Program-made: the position numbers and the translations under genes
The notes under the pieces: generated by a model
Database searches by the model: none
The model's input: the letters and a program-made list of their open reading frames with translations, nothing else
Told to the model about the DNA's origin: nothing
Assembly (NCBI GenBank): GCA_963932465.1
Contig: OZ010796.1
Coordinates: forward strand, 76,156,974-76,220,973
Source: Maratus speciosus
Taxonomy: Eukaryota > Arthropoda > Arachnida > Araneae > Salticidae
Direction: 5' to 3'
DNA length: 64,000 nt
Shown here: positions 11,865 through 21,904 of the stretch, piece after piece
Position numbering within the stretch: position 1 is the first letter of the stretch
Layout of the letters: every line of letters begins with the position of its first letter

Positions 11865-12694
11865 GTAAGTATTTTTTTTTTTTAAATCTCTGATTTTTTT
11901 TGATGAAATTCTTTTAATTATTATCTAGTGTCAGATATTTAATCTTAAACATCTCAATTTATAAATTGTTTTTGGAAAATTCATTAAAAACATATTAATC
12001 ACTGATATTCATGTTTTTTTTCTTAACACCATTATCTATCTGCTTAAAATTCTTTTTCTTCTTGAAAAGGATACTTGAAATATTTTAAATACTTAAATTA
12101 TCAAAAATGTTTTAATTTCTGTAATCTTTTTCCACTTTTGTGTGAGTTTTTGCTACTCAGTAATTTAACTACCGGTTGAATGCATTAAATTTTGACTTCT
12201 CTCTGATTGAAATGTCATTATTTCAATTAGATATTTTTCGGTTAAAATTGTTCCTTTACTTGCTAATCATAATTTTTCGAGTGGTTTTTTCTTCTTTTTT
12301 TTTTAACGTATACTACTTATCTATGTTTTCATCACTTCTGCTTTACGTGGTTTCTTTGTGCTTAATAAAATACAAAACTTTTGTTATGATTTCTTACTAG
12401 ATGCAAGTAAATAAGTATGTGCCAATTAGAAATTCAATTCCGTTTTTAATGCAGATTAAACTGGAAGAACTTTTTATCTTTACAAAACAAAACAAAGTTT
12501 ATCAAGTAATGTTACATATTTTTACAAATAATATTTTTTTGTGTTTGAGGTACAATAAAATTCGCTTTCGAATTTGGATGTAATCTTGCGATTATCCTTA
12601 AAAATTTGGATTTTTTTTTTTCGAAAAAATGCTTTTAAAAATATTTTAAGATGTATTCTGATTTATAAAGAGAAAGCGTAACCAATAAAAAACA
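11865..12694. other. AT-rich sequence after the exon-like fragment
   Basis: If the exon is real this would be the start of its intron. Plus-strand frames at 12176-12583 are T-rich hydrophobic translations without domains. No acceptor could be tied to a further exon. Confidence 0.35.
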
Positions 12695-14260
12695 TTTTTT
12701 GAGACATCTGCACGACGAGGTTGTTGCACCCAGTGATGGTTTTTTTTCGGTTTTCAAGAGCGCTATGCGCTCATACGCTCGTAACTGATTGCGGCGTTAA
12801 CGAATTTCATTCATTTCTGATTGCGGCTTTCACGAATTTAGTGCGTTTTTGAGACTGCTGCACGATGAGTTTGCTGCATCCAGTGATGTTTTTTCGGTTT
12901 TCATGAGCGCTATGCGCTCATACGTTCGTTAATGATTGCGGCGTTAACGAATTTCGTTCGTTCGTGATCGTGGCTTTCGCGAATTACTGCGTTTTATAGA
13001 CTGCTGCTCAACGAGGTTGCTGAATCCAGTGATTTTTTTTTGTTTTCATGAGCGCTACGCTCTCATACGTTCGTAACTTATCGCGGCGTTAACGAATTTC
13101 GTTCGTTTGTGATTGCAGCTTTTGCGAATTTAGTGCCTTTTTGAGACTGCTAAACGACGAGGTTGCTGCATCCAGTAATTTTATTTTTCGGTTTTGATGA
13201 GCGCTTTGCGCTCATACGTTTGTTACTGATTGCGGTGGTAATGAATTTCGTTCATTCGTGATAGTGGCTTTCGCGAATTACTGCGTTTTAAATGCTACTG
13301 CACGACGAGGTTGCTGCATCCAGTGATTTTTTTTTTTCGGTTTTCATGAACGCTATGCGTTCATACATTCGTTATTGATCTCGACATTAACGAATTTCGT
13401 TCGTTGGGGATCGTGACTTTCACGAATTACTGTGTTTTAGAGACTGCTGCACAACGAGGTTGCTGCACCTAGTGATGTTTTTTTCTGTTTTCATGAGCGC
13501 TATTAGCTCATACGTTCGTTACTGATTACGGCGTTAACGAATTTCATTCGTTTGTGGTTGCAGCTTTCGTGAATTATTGCGTTTTAGAGACCGCTGCACG
13601 ACGGGGTTTCAGCACCCAGTGATGTTTTTTTTTTGTTTTTGTTTTTTGTTTTCATGAACACTATGGATTCATGCGTTGTTACGGATTGCGGCGTTAACGA
13701 ATTTCGTTCATACTTGATCGTGGCTTTCGCGAATTACTGCATTTTAGAGACTGCTGCACGATGAGGTTGCTGCACCCAGTGATTCTTTTTTTTCGGTTTT
13801 CATGAGCGCTATTAGCTCATACGTTTGTTACTGATTATGGCGTTAATGAATTTCGTTCGTTTGTGATTGCAGCTTTCACGAATTATTGCGTTTTAGAGAC
13901 CGCTGCACGACGAGGTTGCTGCACCCAGTAATGTTTTTTTGGTTTTCATGAGTGCTATTAGCTCATACGTTTTTTACTGATTGCGGCGTTAACAAATTTC
14001 GTTCGTTCGTGATCGTGTCTTTCGCGAATTACTGCGTTTTAGAGACTGCTGCATCCAGTGATGTTTTTCTTTGGTCTTCCTGAGTGCTATGCGTTCATAA
14101 GTTCGTTACTGATTGCGGTGTTAACGAATTTTGTTCGTTTATTATCGCGGATTTCGCGAATTTAGGGCGTTTTTGAGACTGCTGCACGATGAAGTTGCCG
14201 CATCCAGTGATTAGTTTTAGTTTTGATGAACGCTATGCGCCCATGCGTTCGTCACAAAAT
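12695..14260 (+). repeat. ~147-bp satellite array, eleven copies
   Basis: The palindromic core ATGAGCGCTATGCGCTCAT (variants included) begins near 12758, 12905, 13050, 13199, 13348, 13495, 13656, 13804, 13950, 14082 and 14228, giving spacings of 145-149 bp with one of 161 and one of 132. Each unit also holds a second dyad (AACGAATTTCGTTCGTT) and the phrase CTGCTGCACGACGAGGTTGC. Copies differ at many positions. A single relic of the same core lies at 36566-36582. Confidence 0.85.
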
Positions 14261-14475
14261 AAAGATAGCAAAAAACAAGAATTTTTTTTATAAAATCGCA
14301 TAATTATATCAAAACGACTGTTACTATAAAATCACAAATCTATAATAATAAGATAACTACTAAAATAACAATGATAACAAACGATTGCTTTGTCACATGT
14401 ATTTAAAATATCAAATAGGGGAAATCAACTGAACAAGAAACCATATTTTCCGTTAAATAAGAATTGGCGCCTCAT
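14261..14475. other. Unassigned AT-rich spacer
   Basis: No feature recognised. Confidence 0.4.
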
Positions 14476-14479
14476 TCTG

Positions 14480-14850
14480 CCCATTGTTCAAAGATACTAC
14501 GAGACAGACTGTAATATCTGTAATGTACTATTCGAGATATGCAACTTATTAAAATTACATTTTGAAACTCGATTACGAGATAGTAACGCGAAAATGAAGA
14601 ATTGGTGCTGTGTTTTGCAAATATCTAACCACGAAATCCCAAGATAAACTGAAATATTTGCATTGTACTAGTCGAGACATGCAACATATTAAAATTTCAT
14701 CCCGAAACTCGACGACATGATAGTAACGCTAAAATGACGATTTGGCACTCCCTACTGCTGATATCACAATAAGATATGCATCGACAGATCAGTCATTCAT
14801 GTTCTGTTAATAATCTTGTCCTACATCATAATTTCACTTTGAAACAGGAT
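14480..14850 (-). repeat. Inverted fragment of the 8.5-10.75 kb satellite
   Basis: Read on the minus strand this region contains ATGTAGGACAAGATTATTAACAG-type sequence, then AGTGCCAAATCGTCATTTTAGC and CATGTCGTCGAGTTTCGGGATGAA-like strings. These correspond in order to the satellite units at 8.6-8.75 kb. It is one partial, strongly diverged cycle in the opposite orientation, on the far side of the 147-bp array. Confidence 0.6.
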
Positions 14851-14904
14851 GACGTAATAATTTTTTCTCTGCCCACAGCCTAGTCTACGATGGTTAAACA
14901 AAAA

Positions 14905-16440
14905 ATTTGAAAGGCCCACTACTAGATAATTTGCTACTTTTAACTTTACTTTCCATATGAGACAAGAATGAAAAATCTTGCATGAAGAATAGATTATAAA
15001 AGCATTTCCCATGACTTGCAGAATTTTTCAACGAAATTGAGCTGCTTAATACCGTAAAAAAAAGTAAACATTTTAAAAAAGGCATAATACTTTTGAAAAC
15101 CAGATTATGTTCCCTAACCAAAAAAGTAGTTCAATTCTTTTGCGCAGTCCTGTATTCAATCTAAAGATTTGTATATCATTCTATACATAGTATGATAAAA
15201 CTTAGTATAGTAAGAAAATGCATAACCGGTTGAAAATTTACCTTCAGCAATTCTACCCCTACATCCATCTACCCCTACTACCTATACAAACATCTCTTAG
15301 TATACTAAATATAGTTCAGCTTGAAAGAGCATAAAAGCCTCTTTTAAGCCATTCATGCTGATACTCCATAAAACTTACAAACTCTTTTGTGTAGCCTTGT
15401 ATATGATCTATATCAGTTATACACACCACATTGTAAGCAAAGGTTTAATTAAACTTAAAAACGCATGTCATAAACAAAATCACAATTATAGCAATTATCG
15501 CTAATTGAAAGATACAGTACTGTATTCGAATTTTTTGTGTTTCCCTGTAAATGAATGATAAATGCTATGCATATCATGTTATACAACGAGTATTTTGTAG
15601 TAAGCCTCAGTTATGTTGTATATCAATTTCATTCTATTTGATGTAGTATAAGAGAACTAAAATACCCTGCAAACTGCTTATCCCCTGACACTGTTAAGTA
15701 AAGGAATTCTTTTGCGGGGCCCTATAAATGAATAATAAGTTCTTTGGACTGCATATTGTCTAGAATGCATAGTTAAATGCACTTCATAAATGCATATCAA
15801 TTTCATTATATTTGAAATGGCCAACAGCATTAAAATAAACTTGAAGCAATTTTTCTCATTGACGTAATGCATCGGGATATTTTTGACTGTCCCTGTAGAT
15901 AAACTATAAATTCTACACACTTTATTTTCAATAGCGATCGTGCTATTATTAACGTCAAAAATTTCAAGGAGATTCGAGTATATTTGCGAGTGTTAGAACT
16001 CGGACAGACTGAAGACAATCCAAATTCACAAACACTTTTAAACTATGTTGGAAAGTGTTATATACTATTATAATATTTTAAATTATTACAGCAACATTAT
16101 AAGAAAAGAATAAATTAACACATTTTATCATTAAAATGTTGTTCTGTTTATAAAAGTTATACTTTAAGTTATTTAAATAACAAAGCTTAGTGGCCGACTA
16201 CTGGTCCAGTGATGGCCGAACACTAGAATTGAGTGGCCGACTACTAGACCTTTGCTACTTTTAAGTTTAACTTTTTATAAATAAAAACTATAATCAGTTT
16301 TTTTTTTTAAACAATTGCTGAAACAGTAAAAGAAAAGTGTACATTAACATGTGTCACTGTTAAAAATGTTGTATTGCTTTTTAAAAGTACGCTTTGAGCT
16401 ATATACTAAAAGAAAGCGCTTAAGTGGCCGACTATTGGTG
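14905..16440. repeat. Old relative of the 39.96-41.2 kb element
   Basis: GGCCCACTACTAGATAATTTGC at the left and GTGGCCGACTACTAGACC (plus a second GTGGCCGACTA near 16424) at the right frame ~150-bp degenerate repeats. These contain GCATATCAATTTCATTATATTT and CTGTAGATAAACTATAAATTC. The same phrases, in the same order, fill the interior of the 39.96-41.2 kb element (near 40.65-40.93 kb). Interpreted as an older, diverged copy. Small minus-strand frames here are chance. Confidence 0.5.
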
Positions 16441-16785
16441 CTTTTACCCTATAATTTTATAAGGTTATGGAAAATAATTCTGAAATAAAATGAAATTTCT
16501 AGTGCACCACGCAACACAGTAAATTTTCTTTTCTTGGAGAAACTGAAATTTTACACAGAGTGGGGTGCCTAAATAAGGTATACACTACTGAACAAAAAAC
16601 CTACCGATCCAACGAGTAGGAAACAAAAGTAAACTTTAAAAGAAAGAATTTTTTTCTACATATAGTCACTGCATTCACTTATGCGGACTATTAGGTGATT
16701 TATGAGCTGCCCCTGTAGCTCCTTCTGTGGGAGGACAAAAGGTAAAAAAGGCATGGTATGGTCATTTCCTGTGTTATTGTTGCCT
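16441..16785. other. Unassigned sequence
   Basis: AT-rich DNA between two repeat blocks. No gene or known repeat recognised. Confidence 0.35.
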
Positions 16786-16789
16786 TTGA

Positions 16790-17892
16790 TTATTTTACCA
16801 TTTTTACTAAGTATTGTAATCGAAATTTTTTTCGACTTCCGGTTTTCGATGGATTTACACATTTTTGGGGGCAGAGATCTAAAAAACATGTTTATACAAA
16901 ATGTCTGTCTGTCCGTGTGCCGTCATAGTACCATTGAAAAGTGTATGAAGTTATGCATACATTGAACCAAATTTTTTGCGTATGTTTTTGGCTATATCAA
17001 GCAGGTCTTCTCTCAGTTTGGAAAAATTCCGGCGGAAGGGGATGCTGTAATAGCAATTTTTTTACCATTTTCATTATTTTACCATTGAAAAGTATGTGTG
17101 AAGTTATGCATAGAAAAGAACCAAATTTTTACTTCCTTCTATTTTCTATAAAAGAAAGTATTCTAATCGACATTTTTTTTTTACTTCCGGTTTTCGACGG
17201 GTTTACACTTGTTAGAGGTCAGATAACGTATTTATGCAAAATATCTGTCTGTCCGTGTGTCCATCTGTCCATGTGTCTCCATTTTACTACCGAAAAGTGC
17301 ATGAAGTCATGCATAGAATTGAACCATTTTTTTTTTTTTATGTTTTTGGTTAAGGCCAGCAGGTCCTCTTTGAATTTCAAAATATTCTGCCGGAAGGGGC
17401 ACTTTAATAGCGGTTTTTGTGCCATTTTCATTTTTATACCACCGAAAAGTGTATGAAGTTATGCAAAGAATTGTAACAAATTTTATATTTATGTTTTCGG
17501 CTGTGGCAATCAGACCCTCCTTGAATTTCGAAATATTCTGACGGAAGGAGTTCGCTCTAATAGTGATTTTTGTATAATTTTCTAAATCTTTCGTAGTTTT
17601 ATTGTACATCGACGCCTTGTGCAGGCACAGGAACTTCGTCCTCTGCTATGGCGGCTATTCGAAAACAACAGGTGTACAACAGAATAATGAAAACCTATTG
17701 TTTATAATAAATATCACGATCGAGATTAACTTGTTTTTACTCCAATTTATTGACTGAAGCAGGAGATTAAGATGAAAGTCAAAACAGGTATAGTATTGAA
17801 CTAATAATGTTGAAGTATTAACATTTGTAACTATTTTTTGAAATATTAAAATGCTCAGATAGAAGAAAGTTTTGGAAATGGCACATCCAACA
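16790..17892 (+). mobile_element. HL-C Helitron/HINE-like elements, two tandem heads (copy C4)
   Basis: Two head blocks (about 16800-16920 and 17131-17278) each contain TTCGACTTCCGGTTTTCGA-like sequence followed by a TCTGTCTGTCCGTGTG microsatellite. The second begins with a hairpin-like TTCCTTCTATTTTCTATAAAAGAAAG. The core that follows is a ~153-bp unit (ACCATTGAAAAGTGTATGAAG near 16930, 17084, 17288 and 17441), unlike the ~145-bp core of copies C0, C1 and C3. The 3' end has the inverted subterminal repeat AGATAGAAGAAAGT (17857-17870), then a stem TTGGA...TCCAA (17872-17890). Open frames across the core, on both strands, reflect repeat translation. Confidence 0.65.
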
Positions 17893-17930
17893 AGCTTCAA
17901 AACACATTGCACCCACAGATAATATAAAAA

Positions 17931-19268
17931 CAGGGTCATTCATAATTCCCTCCGGGGTTTCGAAACGTTATAGTAAAAAAATGAAGACGAATATGAAAAA
18001 AAGAAACATATGAAATTATTCCGAAACTATTCAAGTTTTACTTACATACATTACAGGTGTTCTATGTGTGAACCTTTGGTCACACAGCATACATCAATGC
18101 GATAGTTCAGTTCCTGCCATACTCTACTCAACATGGTACTGTCTATGTTATTGATAGCACGTGTTATCCTTTCACGCAGGTCAGCTAAATCACGTGGCAT
18201 AGGTTGTACAAAAACCTGGTCTTTTACATACCCCCACAAGAAAAAGTCACACGGTGTTAAATCCGGTGACCGTGGAGGCCACTTTAGAAGAGGTACGTCA
18301 TCTTCAGAAGCTCGTCCAATCCATCGATGAGGTAAGTGTGTGTTCAGGTATTCACGCACATCACACAAAAAATGGGGAGGAGCACCGTCTTGTTGAAATA
18401 CGAAATCATCCTCATGTTCCTCTAACTGCGGCATTAGCCACAGCTGCAACATATCCAGGTACACTACACCGGTAATGGTCTTCTCTGTAAAAAAGAATGG
18501 CCCATAAACACGTGAGGAGGACATAGCGCAAAACATGTTAACTTTTGGGGAATCCCGATAGTGTTCCACTACAGAATGGGGATTTCCAGTGCCCCAAATG
18601 CGTACGTTGTGGCGATTGACAGTGCCACACATGTGAAATGTGCTTTCATCACTAAAAATCAATTTCAACATTAGTGTTTCACATTCATGGACATCAATGC
18701 AAAACGTGAAACGAGAAATGCAATCTGCTGGAGTCAACGCTTGCACCAGTCCCAATCTGTACGGCTTCAAACAAAGACATTTTCGCAGAATTCGCCACAC
18801 TGTTGGTTGAGAGATCCCCAATTCTCGGCTTCCGCTAGCGGTTGATTTCGTCAGGCTCCTTAAAAACGTTTCCCGTACACGATCTACGGTGTCCGCAGAT
18901 GGACCAGGCCGACCACTTCATTTCCTGTCACATAGGCATCCCGTTTCTTTAAATTTCCGGTACCACACATGAATTGTTTTGTCAGTTAGTCCCTGTTTTC
19001 GATATTTATTACGAAAGGCCCGTTGAACTGACACCACTGATTCAGATTTTGCAAACTCCAACACACAAAAAGCTTTCTCTTCGCCTGTAAATGCCATTTT
19101 TCTTTACTACAACTGACTTCAATACAGATGTTACTGCCTTACTGGAAACTAATTAAATTAAAACTTGAATAGTTTCAGAATAATTTCATATGTTTCTTTT
19201 TTTCATATTCGTCTTCGTTTTTTTACTATAACGTTTCGAAACCCCGGAGGGAATTATGAATGACCCTG
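17931..19268 (-). mobile_element. mariner element, rosa-like (DD41D), ~1.34 kb
   Basis: The terminal inverted repeats are about 110 bp long and differ at only two positions; each begins CAGGGTCATTCATAATTCCC. The right end is followed by TA, while the left end is preceded by AA, so the TA duplication may have mutated on that side. The transposase frame runs on the minus strand and fills the space between the repeats. Near-identical termini indicate a fairly recent insertion. Confidence 0.9.
18051..19097 (-). pseudogene. rosa-like mariner transposase, one nonsense codon
   Basis: Cut-and-paste DNA transposase of the IS630/Tc1/mariner superfamily. From the ATG at 19097 the frame gives 348 codons plus stop, interrupted only by TGA at codon 60 (18920-18918), just before a GRPGPS motif. 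The N-terminal ~110 residues look like the paired helix-turn-helix DNA-binding region (second helix about GISQPTVWRILRKC at codon 94). The catalytic triad is intact: D150 in FSDEST, D237 in QQDGAPPHF and D279 in SPDLTPCD. There are 41 residues between the second and third Asp, the DD41D spacing that defines the rosa group. FFLWGYVKDQVF follows. The usual start for an uninterrupted part would be Met at 18821 (codon 93), which would lack most of the DNA-binding domain. Probably inactive, but a recently active family in this genome. Confidence 0.88.
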
Positions 19269-19680
19269 TACAATATAACAATCATTGTAATATTCAACCA
19301 TCAGGAGACGGCGGCAATGATAAATGAGTCACGACTGGTCAGAAAAGTTTATTTCAGCAATTTAGCGAACAGAGGAATGGGAAGATAACTTTTCGACAAA
19401 GTGCTTTGATTTAGGATTACCTTATTTGGCTAGTTGTTGCCTTTTGATGTAGAATGAAAATAAAATGTGTTATGCTTACAATATTTCGATTGAGGGAAAA
19501 TATAAACACGTTCTTCAAATGGTGTTAGCAATAACATTTATCTTAAAAATATTTTTATTTTGTTTGTATTAGAAAAGAAATTGCTTTTAGAGAGGGAAAA
19601 ACTTAGTATAAAAGAATGTGAGCTAGATATTCTGGGACGCCTATTGGGTTTATAATAAACATAGACACATTAATTAAATA
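19269..19680. other. AT-rich sequence right of the mariner element
   Basis: Nothing recognised. Confidence 0.4.
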
Positions 19681-19799
19681 GTCAGATGTGCCAATCCCAA
19701 AACTTTCTTCTATCTCATACATGTTAATAATTCAAAAATCACTATATAAGTGCCAAAATTAAATGACAATCTATACCCATCATTAGGATTGTAAATGTA

Positions 19800-21057
19800 A
19801 ATAGGTTCGTTGAATTGGATGCATTTAACAAGGAGATGCAGGCGAGACCAGTTAAGACGGTTTTCAAGGGAGTGAACAAAAGTCGCATATTAAGCGGGAT
19901 CGCGTATTAAACATGATTTGTATAATGTTGGAAAAGTGGACTTATTTAAACTTTTAATCGTCTGAATGTACTTCAGAGCCTTCATTTATACGTTTACGGT
20001 CAAAAATTCTGCCTTTTACGTATATTTAGATTAAAATTTAATTTTATTGCACTTCAACTCATTGTTTCTTTTTATAGGACCAACTGGAGTAATAACTGAA
20101 AAAATATGTATGGATTCGAGTATGACTTTATTGTTGATTAATGCGTTGCAACCAAAAATAAAACAACAAAAATAGTTTTCCTACTTGACTAATATTTTTA
20201 ACAGAAATAAAAAAGTATTAAATCTTTGAAGTACAACACAGATTTTAAAATAATATTTGGTACATGTAATAATGAGTACCAATATAATCTGTCCTTCCTT
20301 TAATTATAAGAAAGAGCATCCTTATTAATCTTTGTGTAAAAAATATTGATAGCATAGTAAAAAGTAAAGAAAACATAGAAAACATAAATGAATTATCGAA
20401 CCGCAGTCGTATTTGTTTAATCTTTACGAGTTTCATTTTTTTTGTTGGCAATAATGGGCATTTTTAAACATAGTATTGATATAATGTGCATTTAAAACCG
20501 CACTAAATACAGGTATGGTCATCTCTAATCATAATAATTTTTATAACATATCTGAGTAACCTAAATTCGTCTATGTCTGTGTATTAGAGTAACAACGTAT
20601 ATGAAGCAAGAGACAAAGAAAGTTAGGAGGCGATCAAAGAAGAATTGCAGTTTTGCTAATTTCGAGGTTTTTTGTTTTAATTCCATATCTACCATTGTCT
20701 CCTATTAGTAATTTTCACCTTAATTAACCTGTTATTAAATAAAGTAAATAATACTATTCGGAAACGTTGTTTTTTAATCTGAATAATGATGAAAAAAAAA
20801 ACGCTAAATTCTCGAGAAGAGAGAAAGAATTCGCATCTCGATCAACGAATTCGCGTCATAAACATGATTTTTTTTTCCCTCAGAAGACGCGAAAATTTAT
20901 CGCATATTAAGCAGGATCGCGCAATAAACGTTTGCGTATTAAACGTGATATTTTTGCATTAGTCCTATGTGCGATGTTCAAGAGATCGGAAAAATCTGCG
21001 TATTAAGCAGGATCGTGTATTAACCGTGAGTGTCTTAACCGGGTTCGATGGTATAAG
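19800..21057. mobile_element. ~1.25-kb insertion within HL-C copy C0
   Basis: The interval breaks the C0 tail. Both edges carry words of the type CGCATATTAAGCGGGATCGCG and CGTATTAAACGTGA (near 19870-19915 and 20895-21040), resembling subterminal repeats of pogo-like DNA transposons, and TA dinucleotides flank the junctions. The outermost bases do not form a clear inverted repeat by eye (they look more like direct copies of GGTTCGNTG), so the class is uncertain. No transposase frame was found; frames here are short. Confidence 0.4.
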
Positions 21058-21696
21058 TATCGCATTGTTTCAAACAAATCATTGAATTTTGGAACCCACC
21101 ATCTTAAATGGACACAACCCAAAGAGTATAAAATCAACATCTGTTGTTCAGTATGCACTCATGTCTAACTGGATAATTTTACGGGAAAATGTAACAGAAT
21201 ATCAAGTTTTATTAAATTGCGTGAATGAATTTTGATATATAGCTTTTGCAAAAAATCGTGAAAAATTCAGCATAGCAGCGCCACCTGTTGTGCGATTTAC
21301 ACCAAAACCTAATCAGTAACAGCTTACGTCAACGTCTAACTGAATCCGATGTTTGGTGAGAATCGGTGCATTAGTTTTAGAGATGGAGCTATTGCGGAAA
21401 TCGTACAAAATGCAGTAAAAAATGCAACACAGCAGTGCCACTTTTTGGGCGATATTCACCAAAACCTAATAAGCAACAACTTAAATCAACTTGCAATTGA
21501 ATCTGAAGTATCAAGAAAATCCGTGCATTAGTTCTTAAGATAGAGCTATTGCAAAAATCAAGAAAAATGAAACATAGCAGCGCCTCCTGTTGGGTGATAT
21601 ACACCAAAAACTAATCAGCACCATTTTATCTGAAGGTCTAACTGAATCTAAAGTTATGTGAAATTCCGTGCATTAGTTCTAGAGATAGAGCGCCCA

Positions 21697-21699
<3 letters not shown>

Positions 21700-21730
<31 letters not shown>
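21700..21730 (+). repeat. Poly-T tract (31 nt)
   Basis: Homopolymer inside the head-to-core boundary of copy C0. The open frames across it on both strands are artefacts of the tract. Confidence 0.9.
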
Positions 21731-21731
<1 letters not shown>

Positions 21732-21904
21732 GTCACATACAGACAGACATTTTCTAAAAAACATCAAATCGAGTTCAGGACCTCCTAAAACATATAAATC
21801 AATCAAAAAACGGAAGTCAAAATTTTTGCACGAATCCAATACTCTCCTCTTGTAAAGGCAGAAGAAAGTAAAAATGAAATATAAAGTAAAGCACTTTTCA
21901 TACG

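Larger units (their letters stand above)
19681..21890 (-). mobile_element. HL-C Helitron/HINE-like element (copy C0), interrupted
   Basis: Minus-strand element. The 5' hairpin (21841-21869) has arms ACTTTCTTCT and GAGGAGAGT. It is followed by CCGTTTTTTGATTGATTTAT-type head sequence, a TGTCTGTCTGTATGTGACC microsatellite (21731-21750), a poly-A tract on that strand, and ~145-bp units (CTCTATC-aag-aactaatgcac type) to about 21230. The tail GTTCCAAAATTCAATGATTTG lies at 21060-21100 and resumes at 19681-19800, where the subterminal repeat AGATAGAAGAAAGT and the 3' stem are seen inverted. The ~1.25 kb between (about 19800-21057) is an insertion. Confidence 0.65.

Noticed and set aside
12695..14260. 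CRISPR-like array (regular repeats)
   Set aside because: Whole 147-bp units repeat without unique spacers, and the setting is a eukaryotic genome.
16941..17456. 171-codon plus-strand frame as a protein gene
   Set aside because: The translation repeats with the ~153-bp unit of an HL-C core, and a minus-strand frame overlaps it in the same way.
18133..18475. Plus-strand frames of 65-73 codons over the mariner element
   Set aside because: They are antisense shadows of the transposase.
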